This document shows positions 30,435 through 41,040 of a stretch of DNA of 64,000 nt, in pieces (positions within the stretch are counted from its first letter, which is position 1; every line of letters starts with the position of its first letter). The notes beneath the pieces were generated by a model. That model did no database searches and had not been told where the DNA came from. It saw only the letters and a list, made by a program, of their open reading frames with translations. A program made the position numbers and the translations under genes. Origin of the DNA: Symsagittifera roscoffensis (taxonomy: Eukaryota > Xenacoelomorpha > Acoela > Convolutidae); the NCBI RefSeq assembly GCF_963678635.1, contig NC_087069.1, positions 32,019,710-32,083,709 of the forward strand. The letters run 5' to 3'.

Positions 30435-32009
30435 GAACCATAAATAAGTGCGCCATCAAGAGCAAAAACAATACATAAGGATGGAGAGTTTGGCTAGAAT
30501 AGGGCAGATATTTTTGTATTGTTTCGCAATTTTTGGTGTTCTTTTTTTTGTTGTAAGCTGATTTTTCCGCGTTGGAACATATTTTTATATTTGTTATATT
30601 CGTTCGGCTGATATCGTGCGCTTTTTGCCACAAAAAATATAACGAAAAACATTAACTGCTTTTACCAAGCACAGACGTTGCATTTTTTTATATGGCCATT
30701 TGAGCCAATGACATCGCTTGATATTTTAGAATTATTTTCTGAGTCTTTTTTGTCCCTTAAATTGGAATTAGTTGGTACTTTAAGGAAGGAGTTCTTCCTT
30801 CTTTTCATCTTTATTTCACTCAGCATAATCCCTTTTTTATAACTTTACCGCGGGTCGGTAAATAATTAGTTATATTTCTAGACTGAGGCGATGTAAATAA
30901 TTAGTTATATTCTTAGAGATTTTATGATCAGAGACAGACCAGACCGAGTTCCTCGAAACAACTGCGACCGATCAGATGGGCTGAAATTTCGATTGGTAAG
31001 ATACAAGATAAAAAATTAAGATTTGGTTTCGTGCATATTTAGTAGAATCAAAACGTAGCAATTTTTGGCAAAACAGTTTTCATGATTGCTTTTGATAAAA
31101 ACAAAAAACCTAGTCAACAATTTGTGTTAACTTGAATCTTTTTTTGTTTTAATCAGATGAACAAAAGCTGCTATACATTTAATAATTCACTCGTTTCTTA
31201 GCACTTAAATTTTCAACACAAAAAATACAGAAAACTGGTATAAAAAAATTTCATATATTGGTTTTCGGTATCATAAAGTCTTTGATTCAGCTGTGGAAAA
31301 AATTATATTTAATTTCTTGCTGCCAGATAATTAAACCAACTTAAATCTAACAAATAACGCATCTAAATATGTTTTTTAATCCGCTTTTGCGCAACTAGTG
31401 TCAAAAATTAATGTCAAAAATCCAATTTTTCATAATATCTTTTGGAAATCATTTTTTTTGTCATAAAACAGTGGAATTTTGAATTTTCTGGTGTTTTTGT
31501 GTATTTCATTGAATTAAACTCAATTTTTCTTATAAACCGAACTTAATTGCTCGTTTTTTTTGTTGTTTGGGTTGTTTTGATTTGGTTTGGTTCCGACTTT
31601 GTTCAAATTTAAAAATCGGAATAACTCCCAAAAATGAATTTTATGAAGTTTTTAACAGAGGTGTTTCAGCTCTCCTTATTTGGTTAAAAATAAAAGTTTT
31701 CACCCACTTGCAAGAAAAGTCAACCCTTGCCTAAGGACATCGTCGGTTTAATTTCGCTTTAAAAAGATGGTGACATTTACGTTAATTGCTCAGATTTTTT
31801 TTTGATTCAATCGAAGCTTTTATTCAATTTCTTAAGATACTCATTTAATGCAAACACTGGTCTTAAGATCTGTTGTGGCTGCGGTTCGGTTATTATAATG
31901 ACTAGTTTTGGTTCCGGTTATTCAAAACAGATTGAAAAATTACTTTTTTTGCAGTAAACTCGAAAGTTTCACAAAATTCGGCCGTGAAGACGCAAAATGT
32001 CTCAGCCTA
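30435..32009. other. AT-rich stretch with a short duplication
   Basis: GTAAATAATTAGTTATATT occurs twice at about 30858 and 30893. No exon or transposon is otherwise recognised. Confidence 0.5.
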
Positions 32010-32017
32010 TGTTAATA

Positions 32018-32389
32018 AAGAGGTGGATTTAGGGAGGAACCGACTTTCTCATGACCCAAATGGTGCTGTTCTTTTACATGGAAACCGGTCTTGATTTTTT
32101 TGCGGCTGTAAGTAGTAATCTTGAGGCTACAATTTGAAGTATATTTGGCCCAATATATTATATTTTTGAGAAGCAAACGCAAAAAAAAACGCTTTTCGGT
32201 CAATACGTTCATTTAAAATTTCCACAAATTGCCTTTTTTCGGACTTTTTTTCTAAAATAGTGTTTTTGGAAAATAGTGGTTTCAATAATGTTTTTGGATA
32301 ACTCGGATATTCCATTTGGTCAATCAAAAGTCCCAAACGTTTTTTTTCTAAAGTGCGCCCGCTTCAAAAAAATCCTAGATCCGACCCTG
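32018..32389 (-). mobile_element. hAT-type MITE, inverted copy
   Basis: The right end read on the minus strand is CAGGGTCGGATCTAGGATT, matching the left terminus of the 30144 element. The left end AAGAGGTGGATTTAGG matches the other terminus with changes. Flanks TGTTAATA (32010-32017) and TGTGAAGA (32390-32397) agree at 6 of 8 positions, consistent with an old target duplication. Confidence 0.65.
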
Positions 32390-32406
32390 TGTGAAGACAA
32401 ATTTTT

Positions 32407-32625
32407 CAGGCGGATTTTCCATATGGTTTTAAAAATATTGTTGACTTTTTTAGGTCGACCAGATTGAATTTCCGAACTTTTTCAAAATGCAATGAAGACC
32501 GTCAGTAGGCAAACTAATTTGCGCTGCAGGCAAATTTTTGAACAAGCAGATCAAAAACAACATTTTAGGACACTTTTTGGAAAGCACACCTTAGAAAAAC
32601 TTTTGTGTCGGTCGCGCATGCCTGG
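32407..32625 (+). mobile_element. hAT-type MITE, degraded copy
   Basis: Starts CAGGCGGATTTTCC and carries the interior landmarks TTTAGGTCGACCAGATTGAA, GCAGGCAAATTTTTG and ACACTTTTTGGAAA found in the 30144 element. The right end is truncated near CGCGCATGCCTG. It lies 18 bp from the preceding inverted copy. Confidence 0.6.
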
Positions 32626-33275
32626 TTTTTGCTGAAAAAAAAAGATGTTAAGTAGCCAGAAAAAAAAGCGTTAAGTAGCCAGCTCGAACAACTTTGTTTT
32701 TTTTTTAGATTGGGAGATTTCTTACCACGCAAATTCGTCTGCCAAAGTTTATTACTCCGATTTTTTCTTGTGTTTCCGATCTCACAGACTAAACACATTG
32801 TAAAATTTTGTGGCTGAAATTCCGGTTGACTGAACAATTTTTTTTCACTGGCAATCTTGCTCAAGCAACCAAATCTTTGAAGTTTTAGTCGCTTTTTGGC
32901 AAGAATGTGTTGCCATTGAATTCCATTACTGCTGCTTATTAGCTGACTCCGTTACTATCTCGGTTAGCCGAATCATTACTTAATCACTCCTGAAAAGCTC
33001 AACAAAATTTAACCATCAAAAAGTTGTTTTTATCAATTGCAGATTGATTGGCTTTAATTCGGTTATTTGTTTTTTAATATTTAATTTGTTTAAAAAACAA
33101 CCAAACATATTTTCATTATTATTCTTGCTCAGCTTACCAATTATCAGCCTACTCGGAGAAAAATTCTCAAACTTCTCACTTTTTTGACGCTCCCTGACTC
33201 TATTTGTGGAATATTTTTCATTCTTGAAAATATATTTTTTTCTAAAATATTTCTTTCCAATTTTGCCAACTGAAA

Positions 33276-33498
33276 ATGGACTACAATAGCGGGTACAACT
33301 TCTCATGTGATAACATCTCACGCAGCGATTTACTGTCCCAAGTAGATGTTTATGCCAATTACGTGTCCAAGTCTTTCGTTTACAACTTGTCTCTCTCCTC
33401 CATATTTGGACTGCTGTCAATAGGGGCCGTGGTCGGGAACAGTGCTGCTATATACCTGCTTGTGACGACCAGAGACACTTTCGTCACCGGAAACGCTG
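33276..33498 (+). CDS. Probable first exon of a rhodopsin-like GPCR
   Basis: ATG at 33276 opens 74 codons that end at a good donor (GCTG|GTTAGT) with one base of the next codon. Residues 1-40 are polar with three N-glycosylation sites (NFS at 8, NIS at 13, NLS at 37), fitting an extracellular N terminus. Residues about 41-63 form a hydrophobic helix, SIFGLLSIGAVVGNSAAIYL, containing the GN of TM1 (N1.50) in class A receptors, followed by a basic turn (TTRDT) as in the first intracellular loop. GC content is higher than in the surroundings. TM2-TM7 are not found in the window; they may lie beyond repeat-filled introns. Ligand class cannot be told. An orphan exon left by duplication is the alternative. 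Confidence 0.6.
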
Positions 33499-33693
33499 GT
33501 TAGTTTCAGTTATTGCTCCTACTTTCAAAAAAACCTCGAAACATCAAATGACGAGAGGACAAACCAAACCAGGACAAGCTTGTTCAGGAGCTTATTTACG
33601 ACGAAGCCAAAAAGTTCTTGTGAAAAACTTTAAGAAACCGATATGAATCAAAAGTCTTTCATTCGGACCAGTTTCAACTTTTTAATTGATTGG

Positions 33694-33830
33694 GCGGCAC
33701 AGTATTAGACGAAACCGTATTAGACGGAATCCAAAAATTTTTTGTTTTCAACATTTTTTGTTTCAAAATTTTTATTGTTTTCAAAGTTTTTTGTTTTCAA
33801 AATTTTTTGTTTTCAAAATTTTTCAAAAAG
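33694..33830. repeat. Short tandem repeats (TTTTTGTTTTCAAAAT units)
   Basis: GTATTAGACG occurs twice at 33700-33725, followed by about five imperfect copies of a 16-18 bp TTTTTTGTTTTCAAAAT unit. The small frames across it are artefacts of the repeat. Confidence 0.7.
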
Positions 33831-34429
33831 TGTCTAAGAACGCTTCTTTTGCCTCCTTTTCCATCCTTTAGCTTGCAGTGCAGAAAATTAGCCAAAACAG
33901 TTTTTTTTATGTTTTGCTAGAGCTTGGAAAATCAATCAATTTGATCGATCTAAAATAAATCGACAAAATTTTCGGAAATTTTTTGAAAATTCGACACCGT
34001 CTCGAGAAAATTTTAGATGTGTTCCTGCCATTAGGCCTAACAAAAAACATAAAAGCCAAAACATAACCGAAACAATTTTATCTTCCTCACAGCCCTTTTT
34101 AACACGTTTTTGAAATGTTTTGATTACTTTTCAAAAACCTTGAAAAATGGAATTTATCTAACCAAAATGACAAATATAATCAAAAATTCAGTTTCTCTCA
34201 CCTTAAATAATTAGTTGCAAAACTTGGCCACACAATTAGAACCAGCAGTATGAAAAATTGAAAAGAATAATGAAACGAGAATTGCATCAGAACTGAGTTT
34301 CAAGCGTCAAGGAAAACCAGAAAAAAAAGATATAGTATCATTGCCGCAAGGTATAGTATCATTGATCACCACTTGATTTTTTGCGAATCATTGGTTTCGA
34401 AGCTTCATTTATATAACCGAGTGTTTTCA

Positions 34430-34757
34430 TTCCAACTTTTGCCAATTTGGGACAATTAACGCGCGAAATATTTCGTGCTATTAACGCGTAAGCGGAGCTT
34501 TAATTTGTCTTAGAAATCGTTTCACGTTGGTTAAAGAAAATTAATTTGCCATCATTGATTTGTTACTAGGTATGAAATTATTCACTTTGTACTTTAAATG
34601 ACGTGTGGGGTGGGGTGATGATTTTCACAAAAAAATCTGAAACTAAAAAAAACATATTCTTTATTTTATTATATCTAAGTTTTTCCTGTTATTACTGCTC
34701 CATAGAACTTAAAAGGCAGTTGGAATTCTCAGAGGTTCGCCCAGATACGAGCAGGAT
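34430..34757 (+). repeat. Dispersed repeat family A, copy 6 (5' truncated)
   Basis: Starts near CCAATTTGGGACAATTAACG, then CGCGAAATATTTCGTGC, TTAACGCGTAAGCGG, CACTTTGTACTTTAAATGAC and AAAAGGCAGTTGGAATTC, ending in a weakened hairpin (CAGAGGTTCGCCCAG) and ATACGAGCAGGATTT. Confidence 0.65.
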
Positions 34758-34914
34758 TTTTGTTCCAATTTTCAAAGAAAACGGAATTTTTATGGTCGGT
34801 TTGTTTTTTTTTTTTTTTCATTCAGTCAATATTCGCCGATCGAAATAATAATTTTCAACAAAAATATTTATAGCCCATTGAAAATAACAACTTTTTGAGT
34901 TCAAACTTAAAACG

Positions 34915-35105
34915 ATTATTTACCTCTTATTGTTTTTATAAAGTTCTGGGGGCTTGTAAATTGCCAATTTGGGCCTATTCTGGACTAAATTATGCGCTTT
35001 GAAAGTTTATTCATAATGCTGAGAGCGTAACGCGAATTATTTATGCGTGGTGAATTATCCCGCGCAAGAAAACCGTTCCAAATTGAATTGAGGCTAGCTG
35101 ATTGT
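34915..35105 (+). repeat. Dispersed repeat family A, copy 7 (fragment)
   Basis: Shares AAAGTTCTGGGGGCTTG, GCCAATTTGGGCC, GAGAGCGTAACGCG and CGTTCCAAATTGAATTGAGG with the family; both ends are missing. Confidence 0.5.
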
Positions 35106-35824
35106 TCGTAACAATTTTGTTTTTTACAATTTGATTTTGTCCAAAATGTGTAGATTTTCAATATTTTATTTTCCAAAAACGTTGTAGTAAATTGTTTTCA
35201 AAAATGTTCAACCAAAGACATATTCCGTAAAACTAATTGAACCAAACAAAGGTAAAGCATCTACTTGGTTAATCCTAAAATAGATAAAAACACGATGACA
35301 ACAACTGTTTAAGTGATAATTTTTGATCTTTTTCGATTTTTTTTCTACTGAAGGTAATAAAAAGAATATGTAGCTGACTAGAATTGTGTGAGAACACAAT
35401 CATTTTGAGCCCCATTTTTTATAAAATGGTTGTTGATTGAAAGTCGAGGATGCTCATGATTTTTGAACGCAAAATTTCAGTAAAATGGTCTAGAAGGAAA
35501 AGAAAAAAACGTTTGCAAATTTTTCACTGACCTTTTTGATATACAAGTATTCGTTAAACCGTATGGAAAAATTGGAAAGTATATTTTGCTTCAGATGCTT
35601 TTTACGGTCAAATTGGCTTTTATTTGAAAAAACATTTGTCACTTTATAATCGAACAGATTTTTTGAGCATAATTGGTTTGGATTAAATCAACAATTTTTT
35701 GAATGAGGTTTGCGTAGACATAATTTTTATGACTTTCCTATTTGTCATAACTTTCATTCAGTTTAAATCCATCTGGTCATAGTTTTCATTTAGTTCGAAC
35801 AAATTTCTTTCAATAACGACTTTT

Positions 35825-36500
35825 TGAACTTGTTTTTCAGATCGTTTGAAATATAGGGAGGAACTTTAGATTTGGGTGTCTTTTAGTTTTATTCTCTTTT
35901 TTCTTTTCCGTTGTTTTCCATGCAAAATCAGCTGCCGCAAACAATCATCGGAGTGAATTGAGTCATATAGCATTTTAAAACATTTTCAATCTTTATTCGA
36001 ACGACACTTAAATTTTCCAAAAAATTTTCAGCCGTGAGAAAATCGGTTTGAAAATCTTGATTTCTTAGTTTAATTTCGAGCGAGTAAACAGAGCGAGAAT
36101 GTTTAGAATAGCTTATTTTAATAGCTTAAAAACTTGCAATAGCTTAAATTAACCCGTAAAAGTTTGTTCATAATGGAGTAGACTTAAATTCTAGAGTATT
36201 TTAGCGCTTTTTGGAATATCGAAAATTTCAAAAATTTGAAAAACTGCCAAAAAAATTCAAATTTTTTTTTGATTTTTATTTTTTTTTCTTTTTTTGCTCA
36301 ATTTTCCTTAAAAATTGTTTTCCAATGTGCCTATGAACATCGAAAAATCTGAGAAGATAGTTTTTCATTCAGATTTTTTAAAATCACATTAAGTAGAAAA
36401 AACGACACTGATTTGAAAAAAAAACACTTTTTTTTTGTATGACTCTATGGTCGGAACATTTTATGCTACTTGCACAGTAACCGGCAATACTTGTTTTCAT
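35825..36500 (+). repeat. Dispersed repeat family B, copy 3
   Basis: Starts near GGAGGAACTTTAGATTTGGG, has GTTTTCCATGCAAAATCAGC and a CAATCATCGGAGTGAATTGA block, and ends GCTACTTGCACAGTAACCGG. Non-coding; about 0.65 kb. Confidence 0.65.
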
Positions 36501-36919
36501 TATTTTTTTAGGTTTAATAATATCGGCAAATTAGTAATTAAATTATTTTAATTGAATATCTAAAATTAACTATAAACTAAGTTAATCTTTAAAGTTTTGA
36601 ATTAAGGAATTATGAAAACTAACTACCCACAACTCCGCCAAAGATGGGTTTTTTGCTTCAGTTTTTCCGGAAAATTATTTTAAACCTATTTCTTGAAGAA
36701 GCTGTTGGTTTTGCAGCTCTGTTACCCAAATCTCTGAGCCAGTATGAGGATCAAAGTGTTTGCTATTGAGTATAGATTAAGTTGCTCAATATATCATTCT
36801 TTTTTATTACAAATACGCAATACCGTAAATTAGGATGCGGTTTTGATTGGGTGAAGTTTGCCCTGTAACGAAATTGCACGTACTGCAAAAATTTTTGTAA
36901 AGAGTTGTGCTGCGTTTAA

Positions 36920-36922
36920 TTT

Positions 36923-36964
<42 letters not shown>

Positions 36965-37089
36965 TCTCCTCTCTCTCCTCTCCTCCTCTCTCTCTCTCTC
37001 TCTTTCCCTCTCCTCTCTCTCCTCTCTCTCCTCTCTCTCTCTCTCTCTCTCCCTCTCTCTCTCCTCTTTCCTCTCCTCTCCTCTCCTTT

Positions 37090-37120
<31 letters not shown>
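36920..37120. repeat. 201-nt uninterrupted pyrimidine (CT-rich) tract
   Basis: Mostly (CT)n with CCT and TTCC interruptions and not a single purine on the plus strand. Long homopurine-homopyrimidine tracts with mirror symmetry can form triplex H-DNA. Ser/Leu-rich and Arg/Glu-rich frames over it are artefacts. Confidence 0.97.
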
Positions 37121-37189
37121 GGTCTCTGTAGGGATGCTCAGTCAAAAGTTAGAGAAAATGAAATAATACCGAATGAAATAAAAAATGAA

Positions 37190-37250
37190 AACTTTGGCTG
37201 GTCCTGAGTTCGAATCCCTGAGGAGAGCTCCGCCCCTTTCTAAATCTGCC
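37190..37250 (+). repeat. tRNA-like B-box fragment shared with 62930-62975
   Basis: TGGTCCTGAGTTCGAATCCC and TGAGGAGAGCTCCGCCCC hold a perfect B box (GTTCGAATCC). The same phrase, CGAATCCCTGAGGGGTGCG, occurs near 62950. No A box is visible at the right spacing, so this is probably a SINE fragment. Confidence 0.45.
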
Positions 37251-37259
37251 CAAGTTTGG

Positions 37260-39199
37260 AAAATTCTATGCTAATGATCCAGCTACTAATTACTCTTATT
37301 CAGTTTTTACAATGGAGGATTCTATATTTGAGTTGCTGGTTTCATTTTTAATTAGTTTCACCTTCGTATCCGGGAGCGTTTTCCCGACCATTAAAGAAGT
37401 TTTGTTACGTTTCCAGGAAAAATCACGAGTTGCTCTTTGTTTAATAATAAATTGATCTCACAAGGTAAAAATGCGATAAAGAGTCTGGAGTCGATTAAAA
37501 TGTAGACTCATTCTCGGCAGAGAGAACTCTAATGAATTGTTCTCTAATCATGCTCTTTTTTATCTCCTCTTTTTCCGATTTTGGCTCGTTTTGATCAAAA
37601 AACTTTGCATGTTTCAACGGAAAGTGTTGATAAACTTAATTGATTAACTTCAGCGACATCTTTTGAAGCCGAAACCTCCATATTTACAAACCGCTTTAAT
37701 AATTGCTTAACAACAAGAATAATCTGTTGTTAAGTCGCATAACTATAAAAAAGTTTCTGCTTACTGTAATGGCAACCTTTTTTTTCGGCTTGCAGGCCCA
37801 CCAACTTTTTACTTTTTGTCATATAATTTCAATCAAATAGATAAGTTTTCAAAGTTTGCCTCACAACAAGATAAACTGAATTGGCATCAGGTTTTCTAGC
37901 AGCATATAAAAAATCAAAGTTCAAAAAGGTGATAACTACTTTACAATTGACTCAGGGTATATTAAAACTCAGTTTGTGATGCTGAATTTTTTTCTGTTTC
38001 AACTGATTCAAGCTGATGATCAATATAAACTATTTTCTGCCCAACTTCATCCTTTTTTGCATGAGAATTCATAAGTTCCGCTATTTCAGTTTATTTGAGT
38101 GATACTGAGCAACGTGAGTTGGTTTTCAACAAATACCGAAGTTAATTTTCCGGTTTAAGCTTTCGAGGTTGTCTTTCATGGCGACTTTGGACCAAAACAA
38201 TATCATGAAGGTCATTTGGAATAGAATTGAACCTTATCCAAAACTAAGTTTGCAAGTTATTCTCTGGCACCGTTTAAAATATTTCTCTCAACTACAAAAC
38301 CAAAAAAAAACTTGTTTGTGAATTTTTTCCTAACTTTGAGTTTCTTTTTTGTAGTTCAATACCTAAAGAGTATAAAAAGAACGATTGTTGTTTTAAAAAG
38401 CAGAGGCACGAAGACAGTGAAAATATAGTAACTTTAATGAGTATAATAGTTGCAAAATACTTCAATCGTTTTTATTTTAGAAATAGTGGGTAAAAAAGAA
38501 ATGATTAAAAGGTATACTCGTGTTTCGAAACCTTAAGAAACTTTACAAAATAAGCCAAAATAACACCCATTAAAAGGATAGATTTCTTGAGACTTCAACT
38601 GGTGCTATGGAATTGCCGTACACTGCATCTAATTTTTTTCAATAACAAAAACAAAGAAAAATTTGTGTGAAGAAGCTGTCGAACAAAGTTCATCACTTAA
38701 TGAGATCTTTTTTCTATTTTGTGTATCGAGTCGAATTGAAACATCGTCTCATCAAAAATGCGTTAATCACACTATAATCTCCTTTTTGTTATCGAACAAA
38801 AACTTTTCCTTGTTATTCACGTTTTTGACGATTTGATTGCTCGAATCGTTTGTGACGTTTTACAGCGTTTTTGATTATCGAATTACTGATTTGCTGTACG
38901 TAATTGTTTCAAATATTTTAGTTTCTGGCTGAAAAAAACAAAACGAAATGTTTTGAATCGCTAATGTGTTCAGATTGGTTAAAATTTGGAAGGCTTTGAG
39001 GTTACACATATCTCTGATTAAAGATATAGATGCGTAAGATGAAATGGACTGATCTATAGACATTTATATTGGTTGTGAATTGCCAGTTTAGTTTAAGTAA
39101 CTTTTGAAAGTATTTGAAAATGTGTCGAAGGTAAAAAATATTATGACTATCAACTGACAATCAGTTCTTTCGCTAAGAGGAAATTTTGCGTATTATTGT
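37260..39199. other. AT-rich stretch, nothing recognised
   Basis: A 48-codon hydrophobic frame starting ATGGAGGATTCT at 37313 has no supporting context. No GPCR transmembrane exon, RNA gene or shared repeat is seen. Confidence 0.45.
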
Positions 39200-39839
39200 T
39201 CTGATTACTTTCGAAAAATATTTTTCGCTCGGGTTGTTTTTTTCTCCGGACCACTTTCAATTTTCTTATCGCTATTTTTGGCGGCATTTATTTACACCAG
39301 TTGAAAAAAATTTTGTCTTGAGCTCAAATTTTAAAAAGTAATTCATCTTTGATTAGTTTTCTTAAAATTACCGCGGTTCAAAACTGCCACTTTGAGCACT
39401 GTGATTTTTTAATCAGCCTTTTTAGGCAGTTTTTTTTATCATTTGATGGGTATTATAATCTTGAGCTCAATTTTATAAAAAAAATTTCCTGCAATTATGT
39501 TTTTATCAAGATACGGTTCAAAGATTGCAACTTTAGTTACTTTGAACTTTTAACTCTTTGTTTTTGGCAAAATGTAATTATACTATTTGAAAGGTAATTC
39601 TGTCTGTAATGCTGTCTTTACCAATGATTTTTCAAATTAAAATACTGAGTTTTAACTATTGCTAATTTTCCGATATAGTTTGTGTCATTAACGTGTAAGA
39701 GGCAGTTTATTCCAGCTTAGAATTTTTTGTAATTTAAACTTAATTCGAGGCATGTTTTTTAATTTTTTGATCTATATAAAGTTTTGCGATATGCGAAATA
39801 AATAACTTTGTACTTCACATAGCGTGTGGGGGATGGTTT
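39200..39839 (+). repeat. Dispersed repeat family A, copy 8, cut by the BEL/Pao element
   Basis: Landmarks GCTCGGGTTGTTTTTTTCTC, GTGTCATTAACGTGTAAGAGG and AACTTTGTACTTCACATAGC then GTGTGGGGGATG are family A. The copy stops where the LTR begins (39840), so the LTR element inserted into it. The family's 3' hairpin should continue after the 3' LTR but is not seen beyond the N gap. Confidence 0.6.
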
Positions 39840-40277
39840 TGTTAATTGTAAACAATTAAGGTCACCTTTCTCTCAACTTGACTTTTGACATTACAGCCAA
39901 GCTGACTCACTCGTTTCTCTCAACTTTTCAAAAACAGTATGACTTACAAGGAAATGACAAACTTTCAGGTAAAATAATGTTTCAATTTATACGAAAACTC
40001 GGGATTAATATCAACTTTTCTGAATAACCCCCTTATTAACAGTTCCCCTTTTTCTAACGTTCGCCTTTTAGTATTCCCCGTACCATGTAATATAATATCC
40101 CTATTTATGATATTATATTTACCTTAGTTTTATCCCTGATTTACTATTGTATTATTTTTCATGTACTTACTCAACTGATGCCCAACTGCATGGAACTCCT
40201 TTGATTCAACCCTTAAAACTACCCTTACTAACAATTGGTGTACTACTCTCCTCAGGTAATTTACCCAATTATTATAT
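39840..40277 (+). repeat. 5' LTR of the BEL/Pao element
   Basis: Begins TGTTAATTG; bases 39842-39859 form an 18-nt inverted repeat (TTAATTGT-AA-ACAATTAA) at the very edge. The right end is placed just before the TGGCGCC primer-binding-like site; the exact last base is uncertain because no complete 3' LTR is available. Confidence 0.85.
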
Positions 40278-40295
40278 TGGCGCCCCGAAAAAGTT
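40278..40295 (+). promoter_or_regulatory. Probable tRNA primer-binding site
   Basis: TGGCGCCCCGAAAAAG begins with TGG, complementary to a tRNA CCA end, directly after the LTR. Which tRNA primes is not determined here. Confidence 0.6.
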
Positions 40296-40628
40296 TTGAT
40301 TAGCTCGTTACACTGTGTTTTTTATTCCCCCAAAACCAAAAATTTATGGTTAGTTACTGTTTTTCCTCCCCAGTTTTTACGTCTGCGGTTTATTATATCT
40401 TGTTATAATACTTCCCCATTACAATATTATTTCATTTATTTACAGTTAATCGCAGTTTATTTGATTTACATTTAAAAAAAAAAAAAAAGATCAATTATTG
40501 CTCTTGATTTCTAACCCATGTAAACTTTAAACGTTTCAATTGTTCATAGCTTCATTTACTTTGAATAATGTATTAAGTTATTTTCATCAATTTTCCCCTT
40601 TCAATTCGTTTTTTGTTGCTTTGCTATT

Positions 40629-41040
40629 CCGAGTCTTTTGTGACTCATTTATGAAAAACTTCAATTTTCCCGACTCAATTTTCATTCCGTTCAGAGTCTT
40701 TATTGCCTTTTGCGTTCCTTTCCGAGTCTTTTCTGACTCAATGTTTCATTCCTTTCCGAGTCTTTCTCGACCCATTTGTTGTTCGTTTCCGAGTCTTTCC
40801 CTACTCATTCATTCATTCCTTCCGAGTCTTATCTGACGCCTTGTATATTCCTTCCGAGCCTTTCTTGGCCCTTTGCTTCCTTCATTGCTTCCTTCCTTCA
40901 AGTGTTTTCTGACACTTTTGCTTTCTTATTGCCCGACTCCTTGGTTACCTGATTCGAGTTCTTTTTGGACTCTCAATTTTCGTCATTGTTCTTCGACATG
41001 ACATTTGTTTGAGCTTTATCTGAGCTCACTTATTCCGCTT
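40629..41040 (+). repeat. Array of short covarying stem-loops in the leader
   Basis: About ten small inverted repeats spaced roughly 30-40 bp, each of the form YGAGNC-loop-GNCTC. Examples: GAGTC/GACTC (40631-40646, 40724-40739), AAGTGT/ACACTT (40900-40917), GAGTTC/GGACTC (40956-40972), GAGCT/AGCTC (41011-41027). Arms differ between hairpins but stay complementary, pointing to RNA structure rather than protein. Some members have one mismatch (40758, 40824, 40856). They grade into the 126-bp array that follows. Confidence 0.75.

Noticed and set aside
33016-33420. 134-codon minus-strand frame overlapping the GPCR exon
   Set aside because: Antisense shadow; the plus strand has the signal-rich N terminus, TM1 and splice donor.
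36807-37166. Ser/Leu-rich and Arg/Glu-rich frames
   Set aside because: Pure products of the CT microsatellite.
37313-37459. 48-codon hydrophobic frame starting MEDSIFELLVSFL, considered as a GPCR or small membrane exon
   Set aside because: Lacks any TM2-TM7 landmark and has no convincing splice sites.
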